Assembly: GCA_013398615.1 (NCBI GenBank)
Contig: VZSR01002395.1
Span: 1,473,586-1,537,585, forward strand
Direction: 5' to 3'
DNA from: Brachypodius melanocephalos
Taxonomy: Eukaryota; Chordata; Aves; Passeriformes; Pycnonotidae
DNA length: 64,000 bases
Position 1 is the stretch's first letter. Each line of letters begins with the position of its first letter. Below are positions 12,801-24,761 of this stretch, in pieces. The notes beneath the pieces are model-generated. The model saw only the letters and a program-made list of their open reading frames with translations, searched no databases and was not told the DNA's origin. The position numbers and the translations under genes are program-made.

Positions 12801-15800
12801 AACACCAGAATGGCTTCATTCAGTTGCAGGGATGGACAGACAAATGTACTGAGCCTGTAGCTGAGCCCCAGAGCCCGATGCAAGAGCTCTCACCCCTCAG
12901 GGGTGTGGGGCAGGACACTACATAAAGCCATGCTATTTTTGTGCTGCGACCAGAGGCAGCTAAGTTGTCTGAGCAGCACCTGATCAGTTAGCACAGCTCA
13001 GATAATGCTTTCAGCAGCTAATGCCTTCCCTCATGTTCATAACCTTAATTGACCTGACAGTCTGGAAAGACACCTGAGTCGGAGCTCTCCTGACAAGGCT
13101 GCTGCCACAGGAGCTGAAGAGAAGAGCACACAAACCTGATCAAGCTGAGAGCCTTTGCTGTAAGACCCTTTGGCTGCTGCTGTGGAAACCTGGGTGGCAG
13201 ACTTGGCATTTGTCTGTTCTTCTGTTTCCTTCTGGCCATCAGGACTCTGGGAATCTTTTGACGGTGTTTGTTCATCACTATGTTCAAAGAAATAAGAAAA
13301 ACAGAATGTGTACTCCACACAGGTATTTGGTGATTTATCTCCTAGCCTCAGTGTTTCTTAGGATAATTTCTACTTCACACCCAGCTGACCGGAGTCTGCA
13401 GGCAGTCATGCAATTGAATGCAGCATTAAATTACTGGAATTAGTGCTACTGGAATGAGTACTTGCACTCATTTCATTTAATCTTTCCAAAATCTAGTTAA
13501 GTGACATTTCACATCTAATTGGTAACACCAACTCACCCACTTTCCTTCTCTTTCTGACTGCTTCCTTGCTCATCATCATCACTGAAATTCAACTGCTCGG
13601 TGTAATCCACTTCACTCTGAGCACCTGATGCATAAACAAATGTTCAATTAATCTTTCAGAAACATCCAGCATGCAAATAACAGACCATTAATCCGATGTT
13701 CTTACCTGCCCAGCCTTCATCGGCCTCAGCATCCAGATTATCAAATTTATCAAGCTCTTTGAGTTCACTAGCACTAAGAATGGATGGGCGTTCAATGGGT
13801 TCTGAGCACCACGAGGGTGGGCCTCTTCCCCTTGGGCCTCTAAAAAAATGAGAGAAACAAAAGCCACTGTCACTACTCATCCACAAATGACAGAGAAAAG
13901 GTCAACTTGTATGACCATTATTTCAGATATACAGCACTGTTGTTTCAAGAAAAGTGAACCGTCATCCACATGTGTTACTACTAGAATTCAAATAATTACT
14001 CTTCCATGTGCAAAGCTATCCTCCACTATGGAAAAACACACAGGAAAGTGGAAAATCAGTTTTGTAGTGCGTTAGAGGCCAACTTTAACTAGAAAGCATC
14101 AAAGTTGAGAACCTGGAATTGACTACTTTCACTGTAACAATGGAAAAGTCCTCTTATGGGCAAAATACTGTTTTAAGTTTAAAAGATGTTCCTGCAAGTG
14201 ACTCCTGCTCTTTATAATCAAAAACCCTGTACTATGCAGAATTGCCTCAAGTTTTGCAGTTGAGCTCTTAAACTCCAGACACTCCATGGCACTGCTCCAC
14301 ACAAGAAAAACTTGAGAGATTGACCAGTGTCAGTTCCTATGTAGTGTATAATCACCATTGAGATACTCAGTGCGAATGCTTTCTTTTTTAAAATGAAGTT
14401 CACACCCAGACAAAAACCACCACCACTTTTAGGTTTCTTACCTGCTAGGCTCAGAATTAGGAAATCTTGTTGGACCTTGCATGGAGGGAGGATATGCCAT
14501 TCTGGGATACTGATTAAACATCTAAAAAGGGATTAAAAACAGGAGCCATTCATTAAAAAGTATCAATGCATTAAGTACACTGAGACCATCAAAGGAAATT
14601 ATGGAAATAAAGTGAGACTCTTCACTCCTGACAGTTTGGTTAATATCACAAGTAGGTGACAAGAAGTCTCCAAGGGGAAGTGACTGGAAGTGTTATCAGC
14701 CCCTGACAAGTTCATGTAACAAGCTCTGCTGTACAAAAGCAACAGGTAGCTACATCCTGTGAGGTGCTGGGTTTCAACCCTGCCCTTCCAGCATAACTGA
14801 TAAGAATTCTGTGGAGGGGAGAGAAAGGGGCGTAAGAATATCCCACTAGCCAAAAATCAAGCCCTGCTATGAAAAACCATTCATGGAACCATCACTCACA
14901 TAAGGAGGCATCATTGCTCTGTACTGGGATGAGATGGGTGGCTGCTGCTGGCCATTCAGCTTGGGCTGAGGGACCTGTGGTAATCGTACATCCCTCTTGT
15001 CTCCTGCCTTCTGGCCATCATTTTGCTCTGCTGGTGTAGCGCTGCCATCTTCTTGTCCCAGAGCCTTAGCTTCTTGATCTGTTGGAGAACCAGGAGAGTT
15101 GTTCTTATTACCCCCATCCCTCCAACTAGTAGCATCTGCACAGACAGAAGCAGCACAAGAATAGCCAGGAATAGACTTTAAATTGGAGATTTCCAGCCAG
15201 GGATGCTGTAGAATAGGTTGCTCCCACGCAGCCCCCAAGAGGCAGCAGACACATGCTCCTATCTGCTACTGAAACAAGCAGTGGCTACTGAGAATCAACA
15301 GAAGCTGCTTCCTGATCCTCTTCATCCCTGGGTCCAGCTATACCCCTGAATGGTCAGAGCTAAATTTACAGACTGCTCTAATTGTCCCATTCTACCTTCC
15401 AAAACACAGCGCAATTTAGGAAGGATACTGATTATAGCACAAGAAAGAAAACAGATTTAGCTGTGCTAAGTGGGCCACTGTCTACTCAATGTGAAGATCC
15501 TGTCAAGGCAAAGATCAAGGTTCCTAAGCAGCAAAGGCCTACCAGGAAATTCTCAAACAGCTCAAAAAGAAAGGTAGTGCACAGGTACGTGTCCAAGCAA
15601 AGACAGGTATAGTGTGGTTTGCATCTCTGCCTGATAAGGATGGAATAGAAGTCACAAGGGCTGTACTTCTGGTGTGAATGTCTAGCAAATTGTCCAGGAA
15701 AAGTCAGGGATTTTATTGACTTAATCATTTGAGCCAGGCACACCATTCTTTTAGGAGCTTCTGCCTGCAGAGCATGGGTTAAGAGAAGAAAACCCATCAG

Positions 15801-18800
15801 AGTAAACTTAGCGGCAGTGCTCAGATCAATGAAGACCAACAAAAATTCAGAGACACACGCTGTAAATAATGTTCCTTTAGGAAGAGAAACCCTTTAAGCA
15901 GCGTTAAACTCTGCTCCTAAGTATCCATTACAGTTCTTGCACTTATCTGTGCTGGGAAGCACAGCTGCTAAAGGGGGACTACTTGCCAAGTTCATTTAGC
16001 TTTCTGCTGTCACACAGGAAAGAAGGGCTTAATATAGCATGTACAGTGCTGACCAAAACTGTAACTGCCTGCAGGAGGCTGAACAGACACGTAGCTGCTC
16101 TCGTTTGGTGCTGGACACCTCTCCCATTTCCTGACAATTTATTTAGATCAGAATCAAGAGCAGACATGAGCAGGCACCTGGCCTTGGTCTGCAGGACTTG
16201 ACAAACAAATCAAGGAAAACCAAGGCCTGTAACAACGAAAGGAGTTACGGATTCCCTGAGAGCCAAGCCCCCTAAAGTGCCTATCACTGGCACAAGACAG
16301 CGCCAGCCACAGTGCAGGACAGGACCTCTAGCCCACCAAACCTCATCAAAACCAAACTTCTAAGGAAGAAAGGAATCTTGCTTTCCACTGGTAACAAGCA
16401 CAATCCCAAATACCTTCCCATTAAAGGGATCTGGGGAAGAAAGAGACATTTCTTTGCTGCGAGATGTAAACACAGCACTGTTACGGTTGTTTCCACCAGA
16501 TCTAATCCCCAGCACTGAAACAGATCCAGCTGGTCAGAGCACTGCATCCAGGAGTTGAAGATGCCAATGCCTTTCAAGGCACAACCCACTCTTTTGGCAT
16601 CCTGTACACTGAACTTCCTCTTCAGGAACTTTCAGGCTCCACTCTTACGAGTACTTACCACTTAAGGCCAGCCCTGATCACCATTTGTGTAATTAGTTAA
16701 TTCTAGGGAGAGTTCTTCAAAGAGGTATCTCACCTGCTGTGAGCTGAAGTAAGAAAACGCCAGTATTGTGCAAATAACAAATGCTCCTCAGAGCACAACT
16801 ACAGTACTGAGTAGACTGGGAATATGGAAGTGATAGGATTAAACACGCTATTTTCCACACACCAGGAACAGGAAAGCAGATTAAAGCCCCCAGTAAGCTT
16901 TTCTTTAGTGTTGCAGTGTGCTGATTGAAACAACATTCATCAATTTCTTTTGTACAGGGCACAAACAGTAAGTTCCACACAAACCAATCCAATTTCACAA
17001 CAATTTGTAGCTCACACTTACTCTGTGGTCGTAGGTTGGTTCCTGATCCATCTTCAGGTGCATCCTTATCTTTGCCTGACTTTTCCTGATCCCCAGCTGC
17101 CGGCAGACTGGGGAATTCTTGCTGGAAATAACTATTGATTGGAATAGGTGGACCTACACAGCAAGATATTCACAGAGTCACAACTTGCTCTAGTCAAAAC
17201 AATTCAGAAAGCAACAGAAGCCTGATCATGCTTTAGAAGTGAACATTAAAACTTTAAAAGAAGAAAGTTAAACATTTCAATCTTATAGCCACAGTCATTT
17301 ACTGGCAATATAAAGGGTTCACATTTGCTACAAAAGCTGTTAGATTTACTAGACCAAGTATCCCAGCTGTTGAGGCTGAGAAAAATCCAGAAGTAAAAAT
17401 CCAGAGCAACAACTGACAATGGAACAAGACTTAACCCAGAGAGTACCTGGAGTTCCTCAGCTCTGTAAACACTCTTCTACACTCCTTCCAGACAAAGATT
17501 TCCTTCTTTTCATTCTAGAACTATAGTCCACCCAAGAATGGGGAACTATGTAACTGCAAATACTTTTATGATTAATTATTGTTCTAGTAAGAAATCTCCA
17601 GTACTTTAAAAGGCCACAGCTTTTACATTAGGAGAATATCAGAACAATCTTTGATTTCTAAAACCCTTGACATCATACTCAAGATTGGAATTTAAGACTT
17701 CTGTTGTACATGGTATGGAAGCCACATATATAGGCTGTCTTCAGAAGTTTTTGTTGGCATCTGCTTTGCACCAATTTCCCCCCCATACACATAATGTATA
17801 GTTACCTACTAAATCAGCAACATTCTCATGCCAAATCACCAATAATGTGACTGAGTGGGGATTTCTATTCCAACAGCCTGAATACCAGCCTGTTCCTGTA
17901 GAAGGACCTGAATATGTGGTGTACAAACCTTCCCAGTCCCAACAATGGGCTTTTTTTTAAACAACTAAAAAAATTTCCATTCTCTCCAATCTCTGAAAGA
18001 ATCATTCACAAAGATAAAATGCAGGGATCCCAGCTGGCTTTTATTTGGTTGTTTGAGGTTTTTTTAAGAGTTAAACACAGGATAAATTCCTTACTCTGTG
18101 GTCTGTAAAGGCATGTCAGCAAATACCAGTATTTATATCCCTGTGTCTACAAATTTCCTTGAACTCTCTCAATTTTCATTCTGACTTCACATACTACAGA
18201 CCACATTAATTTGATTTTTCTTAAAGGACACTGGACTGTTGCTGTTTCCAAGCAGCTTCATCCAATGACTGGCTCAATGGGAAAGAAAATCAGTCCCACT
18301 AACCAGATGACCTGCCAGGCAAGGGAGCCCCTTCTGAGATCCTGTGGCATGCAAGATCCGTGAGTTTTATGAATCTGAAAAAAAGCTTTCTGCTCAGGTC
18401 TATACATAGGATAACAATGCTTTAATGGCAAAGGAACAGCACCAGAGATCTCCTTGACTGTGTTTAAGCTACAAACCTGGAACAGCCAAACTGGCAGGCA
18501 GCAGTTCAGAAAGAAGTTAAAAAATTCATGGATATTTTGGCAGTAATTTACTCCAACTTTTAGCTGAAGCATGAGCTGATAAAATACACGCTGCTGTTAC
18601 ATTTTGTAAGTCTTTCCCTTCTCCATGGCCACCAAGAGGATCAGAGAAAGGTTTAGCTCTGCCTCACTCAAGTTTTACAAGAGCAAGAGGCTGAGTGACT
18701 GCTGGAACGCTCACGAGGCAGCTGGAGAAACTGCAGCTCAGGAAAGCAGGAGCACAACAGGTTTCAAACCCAGGACAGCAAGCAGCTGCTGCCAATTCCC

Positions 18801-21800
18801 ATCCAGTGCTGCTGCTTGAAACAGCAAACCCAGCACTGCATTAACTGAATGAAATGAGGGTGCCATCTGGGCTTGGCACACAAGCTGCCATGGTAACCAT
18901 GAAATAATTAGCTAAATGCATTTTGAAGCTACTGAGCCGAATCACTATTTCCTGTGTCATGGAGATGATCTTATCAGCTTCTGCAGGAAGGCTGCTATGC
19001 AGATCACTTTGCATCTGTGCTATTTTTTTTTTTTTTTTTTAATTCCATAAAAGTCCTATAAAAGCTTAAAGGAGAAAAGTTTCTGTATTTGACAGCAAAA
19101 CACTGAACATTAAGCAGCAAGAAATGGAGAATCTAAAACCGTCACTTCTAATTCTCAGTGCAAAAAAAAGGCCCAAATCATTAGATATGTGATGTTAACA
19201 AACTCCATATAATATCTAAGAAATTATCTCCATGCTATTAATATTTTATTATTTTAAGATCCTTATTCAGAAAAGAACTCAATTTTTCAACTGGAAGGCC
19301 TAAACTCCATTTTAAAGCTCACAAGTCTCAAACTCAAGGAATAAACCACACTGCAGGTTATTTATCATAATGGAGACAGAGGAATTTTAAGTGACCTCTC
19401 ACTCTATGAGCATTTTAAAAAATCTGCCGAAGATTTAGTTCTGATCTTACATCTGTAATGAAAACACTGCAGCTAAGAGTCACATTGATGGAAACCATTT
19501 TCCATCCTTTCATCCAATTATCTTAAATAACCCTCAAAACACACCTTTCATGTTTTTCCCAGAAAGAAAACTACTTAAACACTATCACCTTGATACTAAA
19601 ACAACCAAGAAATTTATAAAACGAAGGGAAAATTATTGCTGTTTCACATGTTTAAACAGAAGCAAAACTAAACACACTTTGCACAAAATGATCCAAAACT
19701 ACGATCAGAATGATCACCCACTGTTTACAGCTCTCCTTCCCATGACCAAATTGCTTGTATTATAAGAACAGACTATGATTTGCCCTCCTCACCACAGCCA
19801 CATTGAAGATTTTACACTGCCACCACCACTTCCCTGTCAATTCAAAAGAGGCGACAACACCAACCTTGCAAAAGTCAGTCAGACCTGCTGATAAACCCAG
19901 TGACTGGGGATGGGCTCATTTCCCAGCCTGGAACGTTGCTTTCACAACTTTCCCCAGTCCCAGGCGGCCTGGCCAAGCCTCAAGGGACTGCTGAGTGTGC
20001 AGCCCCAGCCTGGTATCCAGTGCAGAACCCTCCACCCTGAGTAGCACTCACCGTCTTGTCCCCCTGGTTTGGTGTTGGCCCAGGATTTGGCAACAGGAGC
20101 TGCTTCTGGAGGAGCAGGAACAGCAGGTTTTGGCTGTGTCTGCGGCACGTCTGGCTGTCTGGAATTAGAGGAAAAGCACTTGTGAATACAAGAGGGTGAG
20201 CATAGAGTAAGACTGTCAGGATGGTTACTGCAAACAGGGGAATAAAATAAGGGAGCTGTGCAGATGAAGAACCAGTAACCACTTTTCCTCAGAAAAGGTG
20301 TTTTCTTACATAAAAAGAGTTGTTATAGTAACAGTTAAAAAATGGAATAAATAAGATAATTATTTGAAGATTCCATTTCCCAAAGAGGAGAGGAATGAAA
20401 ACATTTGGGCAGAAAATGCAGCCAGGCATGAAGTGAATTACAGCTTTTAAAGAAGTGTACTGGACAATCAAAAAACCAATCCATCTATAACCATCAAAAG
20501 GACTAATTTGAATTAATGTTCTCTTGCCTTGGGAGTTAACAAAAGAAAGCACTTTAAGACCACCATGAACTGAGAGAAAGAAGGTAAATGCCTTCAGGAA
20601 TTAGGAAAAAAAAACTCTACAGGTACCATAAACTGGAGCGCAGAACCTTAAGTCTTAAGAAATGGTCTCAGTCTCACCATCTTTACAATGAAGAGGCACA
20701 AGCAGTCTCTCTGTCCAGTGTAAAATCCCCAGACACAAGCCTTTTCTAGTCTGCAGATTCAGTAGTATTGTTCAATTTCTTTCAATAAAGGCTATTTCTG
20801 ATTTGGCATATTCAGGTAACTTAAGACTCAAAATATTAGTGTCCAAAACCAGCTAAGTCAAACCCTCCAGCTCCTTAGTAGGAACTTATGACAAAACAGA
20901 ACTATAGGACAGATCCTGTAGTCTAGAATCATTTTATTAGACCAGTGACGAGAGAAGCAGTGTGGTACCATGTCACTTAGCTGACAAGAAAAAACTGTAA
21001 ACGCTTCAAGTAGATCCTAAAGTGATCCTCTGTTTCTGAGGACTACCACTGAGAAATCAATTCCATTTGGGTTCTGCAGTGATCAACCCAAAGGACTACA
21101 CAGGACTCTGAGAACTGACAGGGAACCAAACAGCATTAAAAAGATCACTGCTGGCAGAAACACACAGGCTTCTCATAGGGATAACTAAATGCAATTTTTC
21201 ATGTTCCAAGACAGTATTACAATCTAGAAAAATAACCCCAGCTCTCCTTTTTTTCTGTTTTTCACTTTCATTTTCTTACAGCTGCATATTTTCTAAGCAG
21301 GCTTTGAGGAATTTATGACTTACACAGCTGTACTTTGTGACACAAGGGAAACAAGGAACAAAACTGTTAAAGAAACTACTCCTTGCATTTCTCCTGTTTC
21401 AAATACAAGCCCATTTAGAATTTCAGTTATCCAAGCACTGCCCTGCAAATATGGATGAGGGGAAGAATTCAGCTGTATTAATCAAATCAATACACAGCAG
21501 CCTGCCCTATCCAGGAAAGAGACTGAGGCAGTATCAACAGAATGAGTGACAACTTCAGAAAGCAGTAAAATAATTAATTTTCATAATTAGAGGAAACAAC
21601 ACATTCATGTGAACGCCAATGCAATGATATAAGAGAAAAGGCATTAAACTGAAGCAAACTGTTATCAAGATGTAACCTTTATCTGCAACACTTTTGAGAT
21701 GAACAATAAAACATCTCACATGTAAACTGCAGCATTTCAGCACACTGAAATATCACAAACACAGCAGTAGTCAAACAAACGATCTCAAGATCTGAGCAAA

Positions 21801-24761
21801 TACATCAGATGGTCAAAATTCAGGAGAAATTAAATTCCTCATGGCCTGGGCATACACGCCTGCTCCTGGGAACAAATCTCTTATATGCAGACTCTCAGTC
21901 CTTTATCAGAGTAATACATATGAAAATAAAAACAACTTCCAGTTGCAGATAAGGGACAGCTACTTATTTGTTTGTAAACAGAACATCAGCTCCTGGCATC
22001 TTCCAACACATGCCCATGGCAAGGCCTGTTTTGGTCAAACAAGCTGCCAGCTCAACACAGATTTAACAGGGCAAAGTGTAAGCAACCTTGAAGTACAGGT
22101 GTTGTTAAAGTACCAAACAAAACACATGGCAGAAAACTGTGAAGCTACAGTTTTGAAAGTTAAAAATAAAAGACTAAACACAACACTGTATTCCTGAAGA
22201 CTAACAGCTTTTTAGAGAGATGTCAAAAATTGGTATTTAAATGTAGGAATGTATACAAAGAAAAATAAAGGGAGAGAAAGATGGGGAAGGAAACCTTTAA
22301 ACCACATCTTTTGCTTTCACAAGCACTAGAAATATACAGCCACTGTCCCTAAATTCCAGTGGTTTTCAGAACAATTTGTATGACACGGATTAACACTTAA
22401 ACCTTGCTTCTACTTATGCAATGAGAATCACATCCTATTTTAAGCTTACATGGCAAGAAAGAACTGCTTCAAAATACTTTCTAATTTGAAATGGAAAGTT
22501 TCAGTTTCTATTCAGTTTCTCCCCATGCAAGGCCAGGAGTTGCACTTGATGACCCTGATGGGTCTCTTCCAACTCAGCACACTCTATGGTTCTATGATTC
22601 TATTTTCTTTAGCTATAAAAACGAGAAACAATCTAGCACACAAAACTCCACTGAGCATGGGAAATTTGTATCATACAAAGTATACAAACAGTGCATCAAC
22701 ACTGCCACAACTTCTGTATTGTTTATATCACATATTGGAGGAGTCTGGAACCATAGTGTAGAGCTTAACATTAAAAAAACTGAAAGCCTGTAGAATTTAT
22801 GGCATTCTAGCAAAAAAAACCCTGAAATGCAAATACTAAGAAGCATTAGAAAATAAAGCAGAGATTTAAACAAACATATACAAACCAAGAATTTTTAAGT
22901 TTTCTCTGCCATACATCAGATGCACAACCACAATTAGGTGGATTTTTCCATACTCTCATGAACTTGGAAAGCTCTTCTCTAATTTTCCTGCTGTGTTCCT
23001 TGGTGTTTCAAGTGAATTTTATTTAAGGTGATGCCACTGATCTTACAAAAACATGCGGCAGTATTTCCTGTAAGCAGGCATCAAAACTTACATGTCCAAG
23101 GAAATATTCTTCCCCTATGTGGAATTTATAGGCAGACCATTTTCAACTGAAATGCGAGGGGTTGCTTGTGCAAATTTTATTTTTTGTGAGCAAGATTCTT
23201 CCTCACAAAAATGAATAGTAGAGCTATTTCCTGTGAGTGTCAAGAACACTCCAGTGTAGCCAATTTCTTCCCAGGTCCTGCCAATCCCAAGTTTTGGGCA
23301 AACCTGAGAGAAATGGCCCAGTAAATCAAGCCAGAGCTCAGCGCTCACTTACTTCTCTTCCTCGTGCTGTTCTTGTTTTGAAGCCCATCCTGTGCCGTCT
23401 TTAGGCACAATGTTCACATTGGGGTCGTTGCCTTTGTTCTCTGCTTTGAGGCTGGGCAGATTAGCTGGGGGAGGCATCCTCCTGGAAATAGCAACTTTTC
23501 CAAGACTCTGCAATCCATGGCGTGCGGCAACTGCGTGCCAGAACAGAAAGTGCAAGTTAACTACTCTGTCTAGGCAGAGCTACAGAAAAACGTTTTGTAA
23601 GAAAGACAGAAAAATTTAAGAGTGTTAGTAATTAAAAACTGAAGATGCTTCAGAATTTAATATTTTAGAAAGTGAATTGAAAACACTTGGTTTGGGAAAA
23701 CCTGAGTACTTTCTGAGTAGTGAGTCACTATGGTTAGCCTATTCCAGAGATTAAAAAGGATATATGGCCCACCTTTATATACAACACTCAGTGACAGAAA
23801 GCTAAAGAAGCCATTTACAATATGATGTTAATGTCAACCATTATTCTCTTGCTCTTTTGGAGCTTAATGTACATTGATGAGTCCAGGAATATCCCTGTGG
23901 GTCCAGCCCACTTCTTTTTTTGCTGCAAATTTCATCTGGCAGACTTTGCCCTTGCAAAAACATTCCTACAAATTGTATTTACTCCAGACCACAAGTACAA
24001 AGCTAATGCACCCCACAGGATATTCAAACTACCAAGTGACCAACTCAGGAAACAAGCACAAGGTATTGCCCTGGGTAAGCTGTATCATAGAGTTCAGTTT
24101 CAACCTCTAAAATATACATTGTGGCAAACTTCAACAAGCTTGGGCATACTTTTTCTCTTTTACACACAATTTAGGCAACTTTGTCAAGTTCAAAACCCTC
24201 AGAACATTATTTCCCCCTGGTTCTCCATTCAATGACTCATGAAAAAGCAGGCTCACAGCCACCTTATTTGAAATATCAGTCTAAGTTTTATCCAGTGTTT
24301 GTCCAAAAATCAAAGCCTCTGAGCTGGAAGTGAGCACTGCCTTTTCCTTAATTAAACACCACCAGCATGGTAAATGTTAATGCAGCACAATGCACAGCTG
24401 GGGAATGGCATGTCTTTATTTAACCACATTTTACTTCCTACTAGACTGCAAATGCTGTCTCTGAACTGACATTCCTGTTTACAGCTAAACAGAAACTCTA
24501 ATGAATGCTTCCTTCCACTTCACTGCTGCACCAAGCAGTTATGAAAAGCCATGCTGTGGTTAAGTGCTCATATACTCTGCACTCTTAATTAACATTGCAG
24601 CAATGATGAAACTGAAAGAATGCAACTCTAAAGAGACCTTACTCACCTGTGGTTTTCTGAGTTTCCAGTGACTTTCCCTTGTAAGTATTAAACAGACTGA
24701 GTGTTGCATACTTTGTTTTTCCATCCTTTGCTTTTGTACTCTGGCCTGACTTTTCCGACAT
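641..24761 (-). CDS. PRRC2C: PRRC2C (proline-rich coiled-coil 2C), N-terminal 1,959 codons, 20 coding exons, continues beyond window start
   Basis: PRRC2 proteins are large, mostly disordered cytoplasmic proteins linked to translation initiation and stress granules (family knowledge). Joined coding exons 24761-24647, 23530-23353, 20158-20052, 17153-17022, 15135-14900, 14521-14442, 13839-13706, 13624-13537, 13277-13136, 12204-12130, 11426-10811, 9999-9830, 9228-8982, 7911-7698, 7080-4717, 4061-3853, 3244-3090, 2628-2289, 1825-1740 and 829-641 sum to 5,877 nt with all phases matching. Order of regions: BAT2-type N-terminus (about 1-330), Lys/Glu/Arg coiled coil (about 450-630), Gln/Pro/Met-rich part (690-845), Pro/Ala-rich stretch (about 1105-1184), RG-rich block (about 1224-1255), conserved acidic ETASESSDF block (about 1540-1560), second coiled coil (about 1715-1755) and a Gln-Ala tract (about 1770-1790). 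It matches PRRC2C better than PRRC2A or PRRC2B. The C-terminal part lies outside the window. Confidence 0.97.
1740..1825 (-). CDS. PRRC2C: PRRC2C exon 20 (residues 1868-1896)
   Basis: 86 nt encoding GPISPPQPPSVSAWNKPLTS and GSAPSPE. Donor GTAAGA. Confidence 0.96.
2289..2628 (-). CDS. PRRC2C: PRRC2C exon 19: Gln-Ala repeat exon (residues 1755-1868)
   Basis: 340 nt. After SKLPPRFAKK comes a run of Gln, Ala and Gln-Ala repeats (2490-2565), then a Pro/Gln/Ala part, then the conserved AELWDNKVPPTAVLNDLSKK. In mammals, as I recall, this position holds a far longer Ser/Ala/Pro repeat, so the bird form looks short. Confidence 0.95.
3090..3244 (-). CDS. PRRC2C: PRRC2C exon 18 (residues 1703-1754)
   Basis: 155 nt with VVIIDDHPEVTVVEDSQSNL and DDGFTEVVSKKQQKRLQDEE, a short predicted coiled coil that is among the most conserved parts of all PRRC2 proteins. 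Confidence 0.97.
3853..4061 (-). CDS. PRRC2C: PRRC2C exon 17 (residues 1633-1703)
   Basis: 209 nt with GKKREEPKAGPKKPKEKVDA and LSQFDLNNYAS, conserved in the family. Donor GTATGT. Confidence 0.96.
4717..7080 (-). CDS. PRRC2C: PRRC2C exon 16: giant 2.36-kb exon (residues 845-1633)
   Basis: One uninterrupted 2,364-nt exon, typical of PRRC2 genes. In order it holds a Ser/Glu-rich part, SETRWGPRP with a Lys/Glu coiled segment, a GC-rich Pro/Ala/Gln stretch (6062-6300), PRTYWKEARDRDWFPEQGYR, an RG-rich block (5850-5945) of the RNA-binding and arginine-methylation type, SETRSESSDFEVIPKRRRQ, a Gly/Arg block (RRGRGGMYRRGGRDPGGRP), DKPPRFRRLKEREAASK and EEWETASESSDFNERRE. It ends SGPPPRSGKRG before the GTGAGT donor. 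Confidence 0.98.
7698..7911 (-). CDS. PRRC2C: PRRC2C exon 15 (residues 774-845)
   Basis: 214 nt with MPPKPLMRREQLEGS, SFEHMARSAREH and EPRMMWGSDPYPHAE. Donor GTAAGC after 7698. Confidence 0.96.
8982..9228 (-). CDS. PRRC2C: PRRC2C exon 14 (residues 692-774)
   Basis: 247 nt. A Gln-rich start (EQMKQQQWQQQQQGVLPQ) is followed by HRPLYQPMQPHPQHLASMGF and a Met-rich part, MMQSYMDPRMMSGRPAMDM. Gln repeat length may vary between species. Confidence 0.96.
9830..9999 (-). CDS. PRRC2C: PRRC2C exon 13 (residues 635-691)
   Basis: 170 nt with QAVFTRQDSGRNEKE and GYSKQFQKSLPPRFQRQQ, the latter nearly invariant in PRRC2 proteins. Donor GTAACA is weaker than consensus. Confidence 0.96.
10811..11426 (-). CDS. 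PRRC2C: PRRC2C exon 12: charged coiled-coil exon (residues 430-635)
   Basis: 616 nt. It begins HPPPPDRQ and runs through DEDEIWKQRRRQQSEISAAV, the PRRC2 coiled coil, then a long tract of ER, EK and KE dipeptides (about 510-600), then a Pro/Val-rich end with VVEKQESETK. The ER/EK tract is encoded by almost pure purine on the coding strand. It shows as three overlapping antisense frames that are not genes. Confidence 0.96.
10995..11172. repeat. Polypurine/polypyrimidine tract within PRRC2C exon 12
   Basis: About 180 bp of the plus strand is almost all C and T, broken by a few G in CGC codons. It is the coding sequence of the ER/EK tract, and so is both coding and simple-sequence. Confidence 0.85.
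12130..12204 (-). CDS. PRRC2C: PRRC2C exon 11 (residues 405-429)
   Basis: 75 nt, 25 codons, Pro-rich (GGPALPPKSILPP). Phase 0 on both sides, so it could be skipped without breaking the frame. Confidence 0.9.
13136..13277 (-). CDS. PRRC2C: PRRC2C exon 10 (residues 357-404)
   Basis: 142 nt of polar, poorly conserved linker (DEQTPSKDSQSPDGQKE, ending KGSQLDQ). It is supported by intact reading frame and borders (AG before 13277, GTTTGT donor) more than by similarity. Confidence 0.9.
13537..13624 (-). CDS. PRRC2C: PRRC2C exon 9 (residues 328-357)
   Basis: 88 nt, encoding EVDYTEQLNFSDDDEQGS. The acidic DDDEQ part is typical of PRRC2 proteins. Donor GTGAGT. Confidence 0.95.
13706..13839 (-). CDS. 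PRRC2C: PRRC2C exon 8 (residues 283-328)
   Basis: 134 nt with RGRGPPSW, ERPSILSASELKELDKF and DAEADEGWAG, the best conserved stretch of the PRRC2 N-terminus. Confidence 0.97.
14442..14521 (-). CDS. PRRC2C: PRRC2C exon 7 (residues 257-283)
   Basis: 80 nt, encoding MFNQYPRMAYPPSMQGPTRF. It joins in frame to exon 6 (phase 0) and exon 8 (phase 2). Donor GTAAGA. Confidence 0.94.
14900..15135 (-). CDS. PRRC2C: PRRC2C exon 6 (residues 178-256)
   Basis: 236 nt, ending in SQYRAMMPPY just before the GTGAGT donor. It contains WRDGG and KLNGQQ, both conserved. Its middle, low-complexity part differs from the human sequence as I recall it. Confidence 0.95.
17022..17153 (-). CDS. PRRC2C: PRRC2C exon 5 (residues 134-178)
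   Basis: 132 nt. It contains the conserved YFQQEFPSLPAAGDQEK motif of the BAT2 N-terminal domain. Donor GTAAGT. The segment is easy to miss because no ATG-started reading frame covers it. Confidence 0.94.
19023..19040. repeat. T18 homopolymer
   Basis: An uninterrupted run of 18 T in PRRC2C intron 4, just upstream of a region with no other recognisable repeat. Confidence 0.9.
20052..20158 (-). CDS. PRRC2C: PRRC2C exon 4 (residues 98-134)
   Basis: 107 nt, AG before 20158 and GTGAGT after 20052. It encodes a Pro-rich linker with QPKPAVPAPPEAAPVAKSW, close to the mammalian protein. Confidence 0.95.
22531..22604 (+). mobile_element. CR1 LINE 3'-end fragment
   Basis: The stretch TTGCACTTGATGACC, then CTTCCAACTCAGCAC, then TCTATGGTTCTATGATTCTA is the 3' tail of the CR1 retrotransposon with its short octamer-like terminal repeat. 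Heavily truncated at the 5' end, as most CR1 copies are. It lies in PRRC2C intron 3, antisense to the gene. Confidence 0.85.
23353..23530 (-). CDS. PRRC2C: PRRC2C exon 3 (residues 39-98)
   Basis: 178 nt, canonical borders. It encodes the highly conserved block beginning VAARHGLQSLGKV and including RRMPPPANLPSLKAENKG and DGTGWASKQ, shared by all PRRC2 proteins. Confidence 0.97.
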